Assembly: GCA_003246795.1 (NCBI GenBank)
Contig: QKCS01000164.1
Span: 1-5,729 of the forward strand
Reading direction: 5' to 3'
From: Alphaproteobacteria bacterium
Lineage (GTDB): Bacteria > Pseudomonadota > Alphaproteobacteria > Micropepsales > Micropepsaceae
Length of the DNA: 5,729 nucleotides
Position 1 is the stretch's first letter, and the number at the start of each line of letters is the position of its first letter. A program made the translations under genes and the position numbers. Below are positions 1 to 5,258 of this stretch, in pieces. Under the pieces are notes generated by a model. That model did not search any database. It was not told the DNA's origin and saw only the letters and a program-made list of their open reading frames with translations.

Positions 1-1
1 A

Positions 2-124
2 GGCACGGCGCCGACGGCGCCTGCAGTGGCGAACGCGATCTTCGCGCTCACCGGACAGCGCATCCGTGAGCTGCCGTTCAGGAAATTCGATCTGACGACC
101 GGACAGAAGGTCGCCTCCCTCTAA
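2..124 (+). CDS. Molybdopterin-binding aldehyde oxidase/xanthine dehydrogenase-type large subunit, C-terminal fragment
   Basis: Only the last 40 codons and the TAA stop (122-124) lie in the window. The frame reads GTAPTAPAVANAIFALTGQR and then a short RELPF tail. This resembles the extreme C-terminus of large (molybdenum cofactor) subunits of the xanthine dehydrogenase / isoquinoline 1-oxidoreductase beta family, where a conserved Pro-Ala-x-x-Asn-Ala-Ile-Phe helix precedes the end. Such subunits hydroxylate aldehydes or N-heterocycles together with a 2Fe-2S subunit and sometimes an FAD subunit. The substrate cannot be told from this piece. The stop is 19 bp before the SDR start, so the two are probably co-transcribed. 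The fragment is intact to its stop and shows no sign of decay. The assignment rests on a short motif only. Confidence 0.72.
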   Translation, partial: GTAPTAPAVANAIFALTGQRIRELPFRKFDLTTGQKVASL

Positions 125-131
125 CCCCTCC

Positions 132-136
132 GAGGA
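132..136 (+). promoter_or_regulatory. Ribosome binding site of the SDR gene
   Basis: GAGGA lies 7 bases before the ATG at 144 and fixes that start. It sits inside the 19-bp gap after the preceding stop. Confidence 0.75.
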
Positions 137-143
137 ACACAAC

Positions 144-983
144 ATGGGCAAAGCACTTGCAGGCAAGACGGCCATCGTCACCGGCGCATCGAGCGGCATC
201 GGCGGCGCGATCGCCAAGGCGCTCGCGGCCGAAGGCGCGGAGGTCTACGCGGCCGGGCGCACGGAGACGGCGCTCAAAGGCTTGATCGATGAGATCAAGA
301 CGGCGGACGGCAAAGCGCACGCGGCCGTCATCGACGTGCGCGATCCCGTGTCGATCAGCGGGCTCGTCGATCGCGCGGTGAAGGAGACTGGGCGGATCAA
401 CATCATGGTCAACAATGCGGGCTTGTCTTATCCGGACACGATCGCGACGGGCAAGTTCGAGCATTGGCGCGAGATGTTCGAGACGAACGTGCTGGGGCTC
501 CTCGCGGGCTGCCAAGCCGCGATCAAGGCGATGCGCAAAGGCAAGTTCGAAGGGCACATCGTCAACATCTCGTCGATCGCCGGACGGCGCGAAGGCGCCG
601 GCGTCTATGGGGCGACGAAGGCCGCAGTGAACACGATCGGCGATACGCTGCGTCAGGAGCTTGAGAACGACCCGATCCGCGTCGTGCAGATCATGCCGGG
701 CGCGGTGATGACCAATTTCGGGCGCAACTTTCCGCGTCAGGTCGTCGAAGGTTTGCTGAAGTCGATGGGCGAGAACGTGGCGCCCGACATGGAAGGCAAG
801 CTGCCGCAAGAGGCGATCGACCGGGCCCAGGCGAAGGCCGCGCAGATGTTCGCGCACGCCGACGACATCGCGCGTGCGGTCGTCTATGCCGTGACGCAGC
901 CGGTGACGCTCAACATCTACGAGATGGTTGTGCGGCCGCAGCGCGGATTGCCGGATTCGGTCGTTCGTCCGCAGTCGGCCTAG
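144..983 (+). CDS. Short-chain dehydrogenase/reductase (classical SDR)
   Basis: This 279-residue protein is a classical SDR, an NAD(P)-dependent oxidoreductase of the cytoplasm. Visible motifs are the cofactor glycine motif TGASSGIG (13-20), the Asp of the IDVRD segment (about 64-67), NNAG (90-93), the structural Asn115 in ETNV, the catalytic Ser in NISS (143-144) and YGATK with Tyr155 and Lys159. Arg39 after beta-2 (AAGR) favours NADP(H), which is inference. Classical SDRs are usually about 250 residues. The excess is an insert of some 30 residues after MPGAVMTNF (from about 193) that includes an Ala/Gln-rich helix, and a Pro/Arg-rich C-terminus. The start ATG has GAGGA at 132-136, 7 bases upstream. 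It follows the molybdenum hydroxylase by 19 bp, which suggests a joint role in oxidising a small carbonyl or heterocyclic compound. The substrate is unknown. Confidence 0.93.
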   Translation: MGKALAGKTAIVTGASSGIGGAIAKALAAEGAEVYAAGRTETALKGLIDEIKTADGKAHAAVIDVRDPVSISGLVDRAVKETGRINIMVNNAGLSYPDTIATGKFEHWREMFETNVLGLLAGCQAAIKAMRKGKFEGHIVNISSIAGRREGAGVYGATKAAVNTIGDTLRQELENDPIRVVQIMPGAVMTNFGRNFPRQVVEGLLKSMGENVAPDMEGKLPQEAIDRAQAKAAQMFAHADDIARAVVYAVTQPVTLNIYEMVVRPQRGLPDSVVRPQSA

Positions 984-2287
984 CGGGCTGCCGCCGCGGG
1001 CTGTCGGGTTAATGCGTCTAGGATTGTGGCGTAATAGGCGACCGGGATCATGCGCTGACGTTCGACTTCGAAGCCGCGCTCCTTGAGTGATTGCTCGAGC
1101 TTCGGCATGTGCAGCGCGCCCCAGGGGATGAAGATCGTGTCGTAGTCGGCGAGGCGCTTGTCGAATTCGGCGAGCGCTTTCGCGTTGCGTTTGTCGACCA
1201 GGTCTTCCATGACGATTTTCATATCGTCGTCGGTGAAGGACGACGTAAAGGCCGAAAACTTTTCAAACGCGGCGCTTGCGGTCGGGCTCGCGTAGATCTC
1301 GCCGACCATGCTGATGAACCGGATCGTGATCTCACGGAAGTCGGAGATGTCGATATCGGCGCGCACGACGGTGGGCCGCGTTCTTGGTTGCGGCGGTTCG
1401 GCTGCCGGCGACGTTGCGGCTTCGGTCGACGGCGTTTCTTCCTCCGCTTCTTCGGGCTCGGGTTCGGCGGGGCCCATCAGTTGTTCGAGGACGCCCTGGG
1501 TCTCCAGGCCGAGCGCCTGGGCGGCATTCGCGTAGGACAGGCCGCGCGTCAACCGACCCTCGCGGTCGGTGACGCCTTCGGCGAGGATCAAGGCGTCGTT
1601 TGGGATCGAGGCGTAGACCTCGCGGTAGAAGCTCGCGTCGGCGAAGTGGACCATCGCGACCAAGTGAACCGTTTTGCCGTCGCGGCGCATCGCCGTTTCG
1701 CGAACTTCGACGCCGCGGCTCGCGAACTGCAGGTAGCCGCCCGACAGATCCTCGACATAGGCGGCCACGCCGACGACCGAAACGGTGACGATGAGAACGG
1801 CGGCGACGGCGAGCGAGACCGGGATCGCGATCAAGGTTCGGAGGACCAGCGCCCCCTTGTGCGGCAGGCGCGCGGCGGCGAGGAACCAGTGGCCGGTCGT
1901 GAGCTTTGCGACAAGAAACGCCGCGGCCGCGGCGGCGAGCTGGATCAGGCCGAGTTGCACCCAGGTCGAACGATCGGACGTCGACCAATCGATGCCGAAC
2001 GCGCCCAAGATCAGCCAAAGCTGAACGAGCAGCGGCACCAGCAGCACGCGCTTCGGCAAATGCGGCACGAAGATCACGAGGAAAAGGACCAGGATCGTGA
2101 GGCCTTGGACCGCCACGCTGACAACTGTGCGAACGGTGAGAAGCGCGGAGGCATCGCCTGAGTGGATCACGAGATCGTCGGCGAGGCCTATGAGAGCGTC
2201 GAGGGCGACGCCGACCAGGAACGCGTTCGCCAGGAAGGCGGCGACGTAGAGAAATGCGCCGCGGCGCTGTTCGCTGAAGGCTTCCAC
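980..2287 (-). CDS. Membrane protein with TraB/TIKI-like (GumN/PrgY clan) domain
   Basis: This 435-residue protein starts with GTG (plus-strand CAC at 2285-2287), preceded on the minus strand by a G-rich GGGGGGA element about 5 bases away. The N-terminal half has about five hydrophobic segments (roughly 11-37, 48-75, 81-99, 108-128 and 147-178). Basic loops after the second and fourth segments and acidic loops after the first and third predict an inside N-terminus and a periplasmic C-terminal domain. That domain has features of the TraB/TIKI/PrgY superfamily: VHLVAMVHFAD with His214, LILAEG with Glu237, Arg367-Asn368, and PWGALHMP with His393. These match the paired GxxH motifs, Glu and Arg-Asn of the family, although the first GxxH has Ala for Gly. 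An acidic, proline-rich linker (about 272-305) interrupts the domain. TIKI members are metalloproteases; the role of bacterial members is mostly unknown. It appears monocistronic and convergent with the SDR. Confidence 0.8.
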   Translation of the reverse strand: MEAFSEQRRGAFLYVAAFLANAFLVGVALDALIGLADDLVIHSGDASALLTVRTVVSVAVQGLTILVLFLVIFVPHLPKRVLLVPLLVQLWLILGAFGIDWSTSDRSTWVQLGLIQLAAAAAAFLVAKLTTGHWFLAAARLPHKGALVLRTLIAIPVSLAVAAVLIVTVSVVGVAAYVEDLSGGYLQFASRGVEVRETAMRRDGKTVHLVAMVHFADASFYREVYASIPNDALILAEGVTDREGRLTRGLSYANAAQALGLETQGVLEQLMGPAEPEPEEAEEETPSTEAATSPAAEPPQPRTRPTVVRADIDISDFREITIRFISMVGEIYASPTASAAFEKFSAFTSSFTDDDMKIVMEDLVDKRNAKALAEFDKRLADYDTIFIPWGALHMPKLEQSLKERGFEVERQRMIPVAYYATILDALTRQPAAAAR

Positions 2288-2357
2288 TTGATCCCCCCGG
2301 ACCTTTCTTGTCGCCCGGAGGCTAGCATACGCGTTGGCGCTGCGTGAGGGGCGGCAG

Positions 2358-2375
2358 AGCCCAATATATTGGGTT
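2358..2375. promoter_or_regulatory. Perfect 14-bp palindrome, candidate operator
   Basis: CCCAATATATTGGG (2360-2373) is a perfect inverted repeat with an AT core. One more pair (A2358/T2375) matches beyond a G/T mismatch. It lies 42 bp upstream of the candidate -35 box of the VOC-ArsR operon. Its core TATATT resembles a -10 box on either strand, but no -35 box is placed to use it. Size and AT core suit a dimeric repressor. Binding by the ArsR protein encoded downstream is inference. Confidence 0.5.
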
Positions 2376-2407
2376 GCCTAGGCGCGGCACGCCCGCAGCT
2401 TGGGTTC

Positions 2408-2436
2408 TTGATTATTTTCTCTATCGGTGAAATATT
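2408..2436 (+). promoter_or_regulatory. Candidate sigma-70 promoter of the VOC-ArsR-SRPBCC operon
   Basis: TTGATT (2408-2413) and AATATT (2431-2436) are 17 bp apart, each matching four of six consensus bases. The implied start near 2443 leaves a leader of about 23 bases carrying the Shine-Dalgarno sequence. The -10 box lies inside the palindrome at 2425-2442, as expected for a repressor-controlled promoter. The match is modest. Confidence 0.4.
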
Positions 2437-2442
2437 TCGCTG
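2425..2442. promoter_or_regulatory. Imperfect 18-bp palindrome over the proposed -10 box, candidate operator
   Basis: The core GAAATATTTC (2429-2438) is a perfect 10-bp palindrome. Outside it, G2427/C2440 and C2425/G2442 also pair, while the two remaining positions are G/T. An AT-rich palindrome over the promoter of an operon encoding an ArsR-type regulator is a typical autorepression site. No binding data can be inferred from sequence alone. Confidence 0.45.
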
Positions 2443-2453
2443 GAAACGAAACG

Positions 2454-2458
2454 AGAGG
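2454..2458 (+). promoter_or_regulatory. Ribosome binding site deciding the VOC start
   Basis: AGAGG lies 7 bases before the ATG at 2466 and supports that start over the in-frame ATG 39 bases upstream, which falls within the palindrome and promoter region. Confidence 0.65.
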
Positions 2459-2465
2459 TGCGCCT

Positions 2466-2927
2466 ATGGCCCAGGCACAGCCACGTCCGTCGCTTTCGTC
2501 CGCGCTCTGCTATCGCGATCCGAAGGCGGCGCTGAAATGGCTCGAGAACGCGTTCGGGTTCGAAACCGTCATGGTCATCACCGACGCCGAGGGAAATTTG
2601 GGCCATTCCGAAATGCGCTACGGTAACGGCCTCTTGATGATCGGCAACGAATGGACGGACGATCACAAGAGTCCGGCCTCGATTGGCAGCAAGAACACGC
2701 AAACCGTTCACGTCCACTTGGACGAGGACATCGACAAGCACTGCGCCCGGGCGCGGGCCGCCGGGGCGGAAATCATTCAGGACCCCGCCACGCAGTTCTA
2801 TGGCGACCGCACCTACCGGGCGCGCGATCCCGAAGGCCACATCTGGACCTTCGGGCAGACGGTAAAACAGGTGACGCGCGAAGAGGCCGAGAAGGCCTCC
2901 GGGCTCAAGATCGACGGATGGGTGTGA
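2466..2927 (+). CDS. VOC superfamily (glyoxalase/bleomycin-resistance fold) protein
   Basis: This is a 153-residue protein of the vicinal oxygen chelate fold, made of two beta-alpha-beta-beta-beta units. The first unit spans about residues 10-60 (CYRDPKAALKWLENAFGFE, then GHSEMRYGNGLLMIG). The second spans about 70-131 (VHVHLDED, the helix KHCARARAAGAEII, then YGDRTYRARDPEGHIWTFGQ). The DPEGHxWxF ending is the family hallmark. Conserved polar residues include His47, Glu49, His72 and His74, but I cannot assign a metal site, and many members of this PhnB-like branch have unknown substrates. The ATG at 2466 is preferred because AGAGG (2454-2458) lies 7 bases upstream; an in-frame ATG at 2427 lies upstream of the proposed transcription start. 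The last 10 bases overlap the ArsR gene. It opens a four-gene operon and may process or bind a small molecule sensed by the repressor. Confidence 0.87.
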   Translation: MAQAQPRPSLSSALCYRDPKAALKWLENAFGFETVMVITDAEGNLGHSEMRYGNGLLMIGNEWTDDHKSPASIGSKNTQTVHVHLDEDIDKHCARARAAGAEIIQDPATQFYGDRTYRARDPEGHIWTFGQTVKQVTREEAEKASGLKIDGWV

Positions 2928-3274
2928 AGGCCAAACCGGCGCGGGGCAAGAGCCGCAACGTCGATGCGGTCCTTGCCGCGTTGGCCGATCCGCAACGGCG
3001 CAAGGTCGTCGACGTGCTGCGTACGGGGCCGCGGAGCGCGGGCGATCTTTCCAAGCAGGTCGGCGTGTCGGCGCCGGCGATGAGCCGGCATTTGCGGTTG
3101 CTCAAGACGTGCGGTCTCGTCGGCGAGACCCATCCCAAATACGACGCGCGGGTGCGTGTCTATGCGCTGAAGCCCGGGCCGCTCAGTGAGCTCAAGGCGT
3201 GGCTCGAGACGACCGAACGTCTGTGGGCGGATCAATTGGCGTCGTTCAAGAAGCATCTGGAGCGCGACGGGTGA
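2918..3274 (+). CDS. ArsR/SmtB-family winged-helix transcriptional regulator
   Basis: This 118-residue protein has the ArsR winged-helix fold. VLAALADPQRRKVVDVLR (about 18-35) is the typical first helix pair. AGDLSKQVGVSAPAMSRHLR (41-60) is the helix-turn-helix, with recognition helix SAPAMSRHLRLL. The wing is around 74-86, and a C-terminal helix rich in Trp and Leu (about 90-114) likely dimerises. The metal-binding ELCVCDL-type cysteines of classical ArsR are absent; the only cysteine is Cys65. It therefore probably senses a non-metal signal or acts as a plain repressor (inference). The ATG at 2918 overlaps the VOC stop by 10 bases; an in-frame GTG at 2924 would give a 4-base GTGA overlap. 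Neither has a strong Shine-Dalgarno sequence, suggesting translational coupling. ArsR regulators of this type are commonly paired with, or fused to, SRPBCC proteins, as here. Confidence 0.9.
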   Translation: MGVKAKPARGKSRNVDAVLAALADPQRRKVVDVLRTGPRSAGDLSKQVGVSAPAMSRHLRLLKTCGLVGETHPKYDARVRVYALKPGPLSELKAWLETTERLWADQLASFKKHLERDG

Positions 3275-3759
3275 CGTCACGCGTGCTCGTCGCGCTGCGC
3301 GTGAAGGCGAGCCCTGAACGCGCGTTCGAGGTGTTCACGCGGGAGGTCGCCAGCTGGTGGTCGCCGAACACGCTGTTCCAGTTCACGCCGCGCAGCCCGG
3401 GAACGCTGGCCTTCGAGCCGCCGTCGGACAGGCGAGAGGGCCGTTTCACGGAGACGCTGGCCAACGGCAAGGTGTTCGAGATCGGCAAGATCTCCGTCTG
3501 GGCGCCGGGCGAGCGGCTCGTCTTCGGCTGGCGCCAAGCGACGTTTGCGTCGGGCCAAGACACCGAGGTCGAAGTGCGTTTCGAAGCGGTGGGCACGGAG
3601 ACGCGCGTCACCGTCGAGCATCGCGGGTGGGACAGCGTGCCCGCCGATCATGTGGCCAAACACGGCTTTCCGGAGACCTTGTTTCTGCGACGGCATGGTG
3701 AATGGTGGCGTGATCTGCTTGATGCCATGGCGGCGCGGGCCCAAACTGGGAGCGGGTGA
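3271..3759 (+). CDS. SRPBCC-fold protein of the AHSA1 (Hsp90 ATPase activator-like) family
   Basis: This 162-residue protein has the START-like SRPBCC fold, a beta-grip around a hydrophobic pocket with a long C-terminal helix. Recognisable elements are VKASPERAFEVFTREVASWW (11-30), GRFTETLANGKVFEIGKI (57-73), ERLVFGWR (81-88), the paired strands TEVEVRFEAV and TRVTVEHRGW (98-120), and the C-terminal helix GEWWRDLLDAMA. Bacterial AHSA1-like proteins bind hydrophobic small molecules or have unknown roles; the Hsp90 link is not established for them. The start is GTG at 3271, forming a GTGA overlap with the ArsR stop, with GGAG at 3259-3262 eight bases upstream. The frame stays open upstream to 3199, but that stretch lies inside the ArsR gene and does not resemble the family. 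Co-translation with the repressor fits the common ArsR-SRPBCC pairing. Confidence 0.86.
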   Translation: MTSRVLVALRVKASPERAFEVFTREVASWWSPNTLFQFTPRSPGTLAFEPPSDRREGRFTETLANGKVFEIGKISVWAPGERLVFGWRQATFASGQDTEVEVRFEAVGTETRVTVEHRGWDSVPADHVAKHGFPETLFLRRHGEWWRDLLDAMAARAQTGSG

Positions 3760-3764
3760 CACTT

Positions 3765-3770
3765 GGGGAG
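3765..3770 (+). promoter_or_regulatory. Ribosome binding site of the secreted-protein gene
   Basis: GGGGAG lies 7 bases before the ATG at 3778, in the 18-bp gap after the SRPBCC stop. Confidence 0.7.
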
Positions 3771-3777
3771 TTGACCG

Positions 3778-4224
3778 ATGCGCACGCTCGCGAGCTTGGT
3801 CGTCGTCTTGTCGTTCGCCGGAACGGCGCACGCCGCGCTCCAAGACGATTTCGCCAATCGGCTCGAAGGCCCCTGGGGCCGCGTCGATATCAATTGGCGG
3901 CCCTATCTTGGCGTTCTCTCGAAGAATTCTTGTCCCGCAAGCGGCGTGTCGCGCCCGTCGAGCATCGGGCTCTTCGGCGAAGGCGGATCGATGTGGATCC
4001 AGGCGGGGGTCGGCGGTTCGCTCATCGTCCATGACGGCGGCACGGTGCCGCACACGCTTTTGTTCGTGCGCATGCAGAGCGGGTCGTCCGCGGTCTACAA
4101 CGATGGCGGCGTGCGGAAGAAGCTCACGCTCGTCGCCCCTGATCGTCTTAGCGAAGAATACGATCCTGCGGTCCCGGGCGTGCCGGGCGTCAAATACCTA
4201 CACTGTAAACAGAAGAAGCCTTAA
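3778..4224 (+). CDS. Small secreted protein of unknown function
   Basis: I do not recognise this 148-residue protein. It begins with a Sec-type signal peptide: MR, a hydrophobic stretch LASLVVVLSFAG, and the cleavage motif AHA at 17-19, giving a mature product of about 129 residues in the periplasm or outside. The absence of a Cys after the cleavage site argues against a lipoprotein. The mature part has two cysteines (Cys52 and Cys143) that could form a disulfide and several hydrophobic/glycine segments (SMWIQAGVGGSLIVHDGG, TLLFVRMQSGSSAVYNDGG) suggesting a small beta-rich fold. The C-terminus is lysine-rich. GGGGAG (3765-3770) lies 7 bases before the ATG, and the gene follows the SRPBCC stop by 18 bp, so it is probably the last gene of that operon. 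Whether it shares the function of the other three is unknown. Confidence 0.72.
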   Translation: MRTLASLVVVLSFAGTAHAALQDDFANRLEGPWGRVDINWRPYLGVLSKNSCPASGVSRPSSIGLFGEGGSMWIQAGVGGSLIVHDGGTVPHTLLFVRMQSGSSAVYNDGGVRKKLTLVAPDRLSEEYDPAVPGVPGVKYLHCKQKKP

Positions 4225-4231
4225 GACCTTC

Positions 4232-4444
4232 TCAGGCGGCGCAGCCGCGCAGGGATTCCTGTAAACGCTCCGACAGATGCGTGCGCAGGTTTTCCTTGGG
4301 GAGGTCTTTGAGGTCTTCTTGGAACGCGCGCGAAAGAACGTGGTGGACCAACAAATAGGATTCGTTGATCCCTTTGCCGTGACGCTTGGCCTCGTCGCGC
4401 AACTCGGGCCCTAACGCCACCAGTTCGAAGAGCCGATCCTGCAT
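4232..4444 (-). CDS. Small alpha-helical hypothetical protein (70 residues)
   Basis: I do not recognise this protein. The chosen start is the ATG at plus 4442-4444 (MQDRLFELVALGP), with GGAG 8 bases upstream on the minus strand. An ATG two codons earlier is too close to that GGAG, and a TTG at 4474 would add ten residues. The product is mostly charged amphipathic helix: residues 1-22, then a glycine-containing turn (HGKGINE), then YLLVHHVLSRAFQEDL (30-45) and a final helix ENLRTHLSERLQESL (51-65). There is no signal peptide or membrane segment. Size and helix pattern would suit a small regulatory or partner protein, but that is a guess. It is convergent with the secreted-protein gene, with 7 bp between stops. 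No sigma factor or response regulator lies beside it in the window. Confidence 0.55.
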   Translation of the reverse strand: MQDRLFELVALGPELRDEAKRHGKGINESYLLVHHVLSRAFQEDLKDLPKENLRTHLSERLQESLRGCAA

Positions 4445-4796
4445 CGTCATCACTCCAAATCTTTCTTTGTCCAACCGCCGGCCGGAGTGTTTCAGCCCGC
4501 GGTTCAGCCACCACCCGAATGTATCGTGCCACAGCGATGGTGAATTGTCCCCAACCGTTTGGTGACAAATCCTCCACGCGATGAAGAACGCCTAAACATC
4601 TCGCGTGCACTTCGCGGAACTCGTCGCGCACGTTTGCATCGCAGCATGAACGTTCGGCGCGTGGTCATGCGGAAATGTGCTTGAGACGACATCGGCCCTG
4701 TTGCGCTGCAACGAGGGCCGATTGCTTCGGAAAAAACTCTGTGAAGAACTTCTACTGCGGCGAAATTGCGCAGCCTTTAAAGCGTCGCGAACACGA
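4445..4796. other. Non-coding region between two minus-strand genes
   Basis: These 352 bp have no reading frame I can defend. They should hold the promoter of the 70-residue gene (no convincing -35/-10 pair seen) and the 3' end of the phasin-like transcript. The main structure is the long hairpin at 4691-4722, listed separately. A run of six A (4730-4735) lies just beside it. I see no tRNA or recognisable small RNA. Confidence 0.5.
4691..4722. repeat. Strong hairpin (14 paired bases) downstream of the phasin-like gene
   Basis: ATCGGCCCT (4691-4699) pairs exactly with AGGGCCGAT (4714-4722). Inside it GTTGC (4700-4704) pairs exactly with GCAAC (4708-4712) around a GCT loop, with one unpaired G at 4713. 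It lies 74 bp beyond the phasin-like stop in that gene's direction. No U-run follows on either strand, so it is not a canonical intrinsic terminator. It may stabilise the transcript's 3' end or assist termination. Confidence 0.6.
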
Positions 4797-5258
4797 TCAG
4801 TTCACCGTGTCGCGCGACTCGCTCTTTGGACGGGCATTTGCCGTTTTCTTGGGCACCAAGTGCGATTTCCCGTTCAGCGGATGCTGCTTCATCTCGGCCG
4901 GGATCTTCACTTCGCCGTCTTCGGCCAGTTGGCCGGTGATCTTCGACATCATGTCGAACTGCGTCTGCACGTCGTCCATGATGCGCGCCATTGCGCCCGA
5001 CACCCAACGCTGCCACGCCTCGGCGCGTTTCTCGCGATCGCTGCCGCCGTTCATTTCGTTGAGCATGGTGAGCGTCGCCTCGGCGCCTTCGCGACGGCGC
5101 TCGAACCACTTGTCCAGGTTCTCATGAAAGTTGTCGAGCATGCTCTTTTGCATAGCAAAGACGCGTTTCATCGCCTCGAGATAGGCCGTGTTCGGGAACG
5201 GCACGTTCATCAGCTCGCTGAGGACTTCCGCGGGGGTCTTTTCGTCTTTGTCGGCCAT
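4797..5258 (-). CDS. Phasin-like small helical protein
   Basis: This 153-residue protein starts at ATG (plus 5256-5258), with AGGA seven bases upstream; a TTG two codons earlier is less likely. It is soluble and almost wholly helical. A first helix region PNTAYLEAMKRVFAMQKSML leads to DNFHENLDKWFERRREGAEATLTMLNEM (about 42-69), then SDREKRAEAWQRWVSGAMARIMDDVQTQFDMMSKITG (73-109). A basic, disordered tail follows (about 127-153, with KKTANARPKSESR). The spacing of helices and the (A/E)xWQRWxSGAMAR segment resemble phasins, which coat polyhydroxyalkanoate granules in alphaproteobacteria, and the basic tail recalls phasin-family proteins that contact DNA. No PHA synthase gene is nearby, so the assignment rests on composition and pattern only. 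It could instead be another coiled-coil protein. It appears monocistronic. Confidence 0.5.
   Translation of the reverse strand: MADKDEKTPAEVLSELMNVPFPNTAYLEAMKRVFAMQKSMLDNFHENLDKWFERRREGAEATLTMLNEMNGGSDREKRAEAWQRWVSGAMARIMDDVQTQFDMMSKITGQLAEDGEVKIPAEMKQHPLNGKSHLVPKKTANARPKSESRDTVN

Larger units (their letters stand above)
2288..2465. promoter_or_regulatory. Divergent intergenic region between the TraB/TIKI-like gene and the VOC operon
   Basis: These 178 bp must hold the promoters of two divergent units. The half near the VOC gene (about 2360-2450) is much richer in A and T than the surrounding genes and contains two palindromes and a candidate promoter, listed separately. For the minus-strand gene only a weak -10-like TATGCT (plus 2324-2329) is visible, without a matching -35 box. 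Confidence 0.6.

Noticed and set aside
78..857. A 780-bp open frame on the minus strand opposite the SDR gene
   Set aside because: It is a shadow of the SDR frame in GC-rich DNA: rich in Arg, His and Asp, no recognisable domain, while the plus strand carries all SDR motifs and a Shine-Dalgarno site.
1091..2161. A 1071-bp open frame on the plus strand opposite the TraB/TIKI-like gene
   Set aside because: Its product is a low-complexity Arg/Gly/Asp/His-rich sequence typical of antisense frames. The minus strand shows membrane helices and family motifs.
3277..4053. A long minus-strand frame opposite the SRPBCC and secreted-protein genes
   Set aside because: It spans two well-supported genes on the other strand and has the Arg/Pro-rich composition of a shadow.
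4450..4631. Minus-strand open frame extending upstream of the 70-residue gene in another frame
   Set aside because: It has no Shine-Dalgarno site, and its continuation overlaps the 70-residue gene in a low-complexity Arg-rich frame.
4616..4655. GGAAC followed by CGTT on the plus strand, considered as an EcfG promoter
   Set aside because: The CGTT copies lie 10 and 28 bases after GGAAC, not 16-17, and no plus-strand gene follows.
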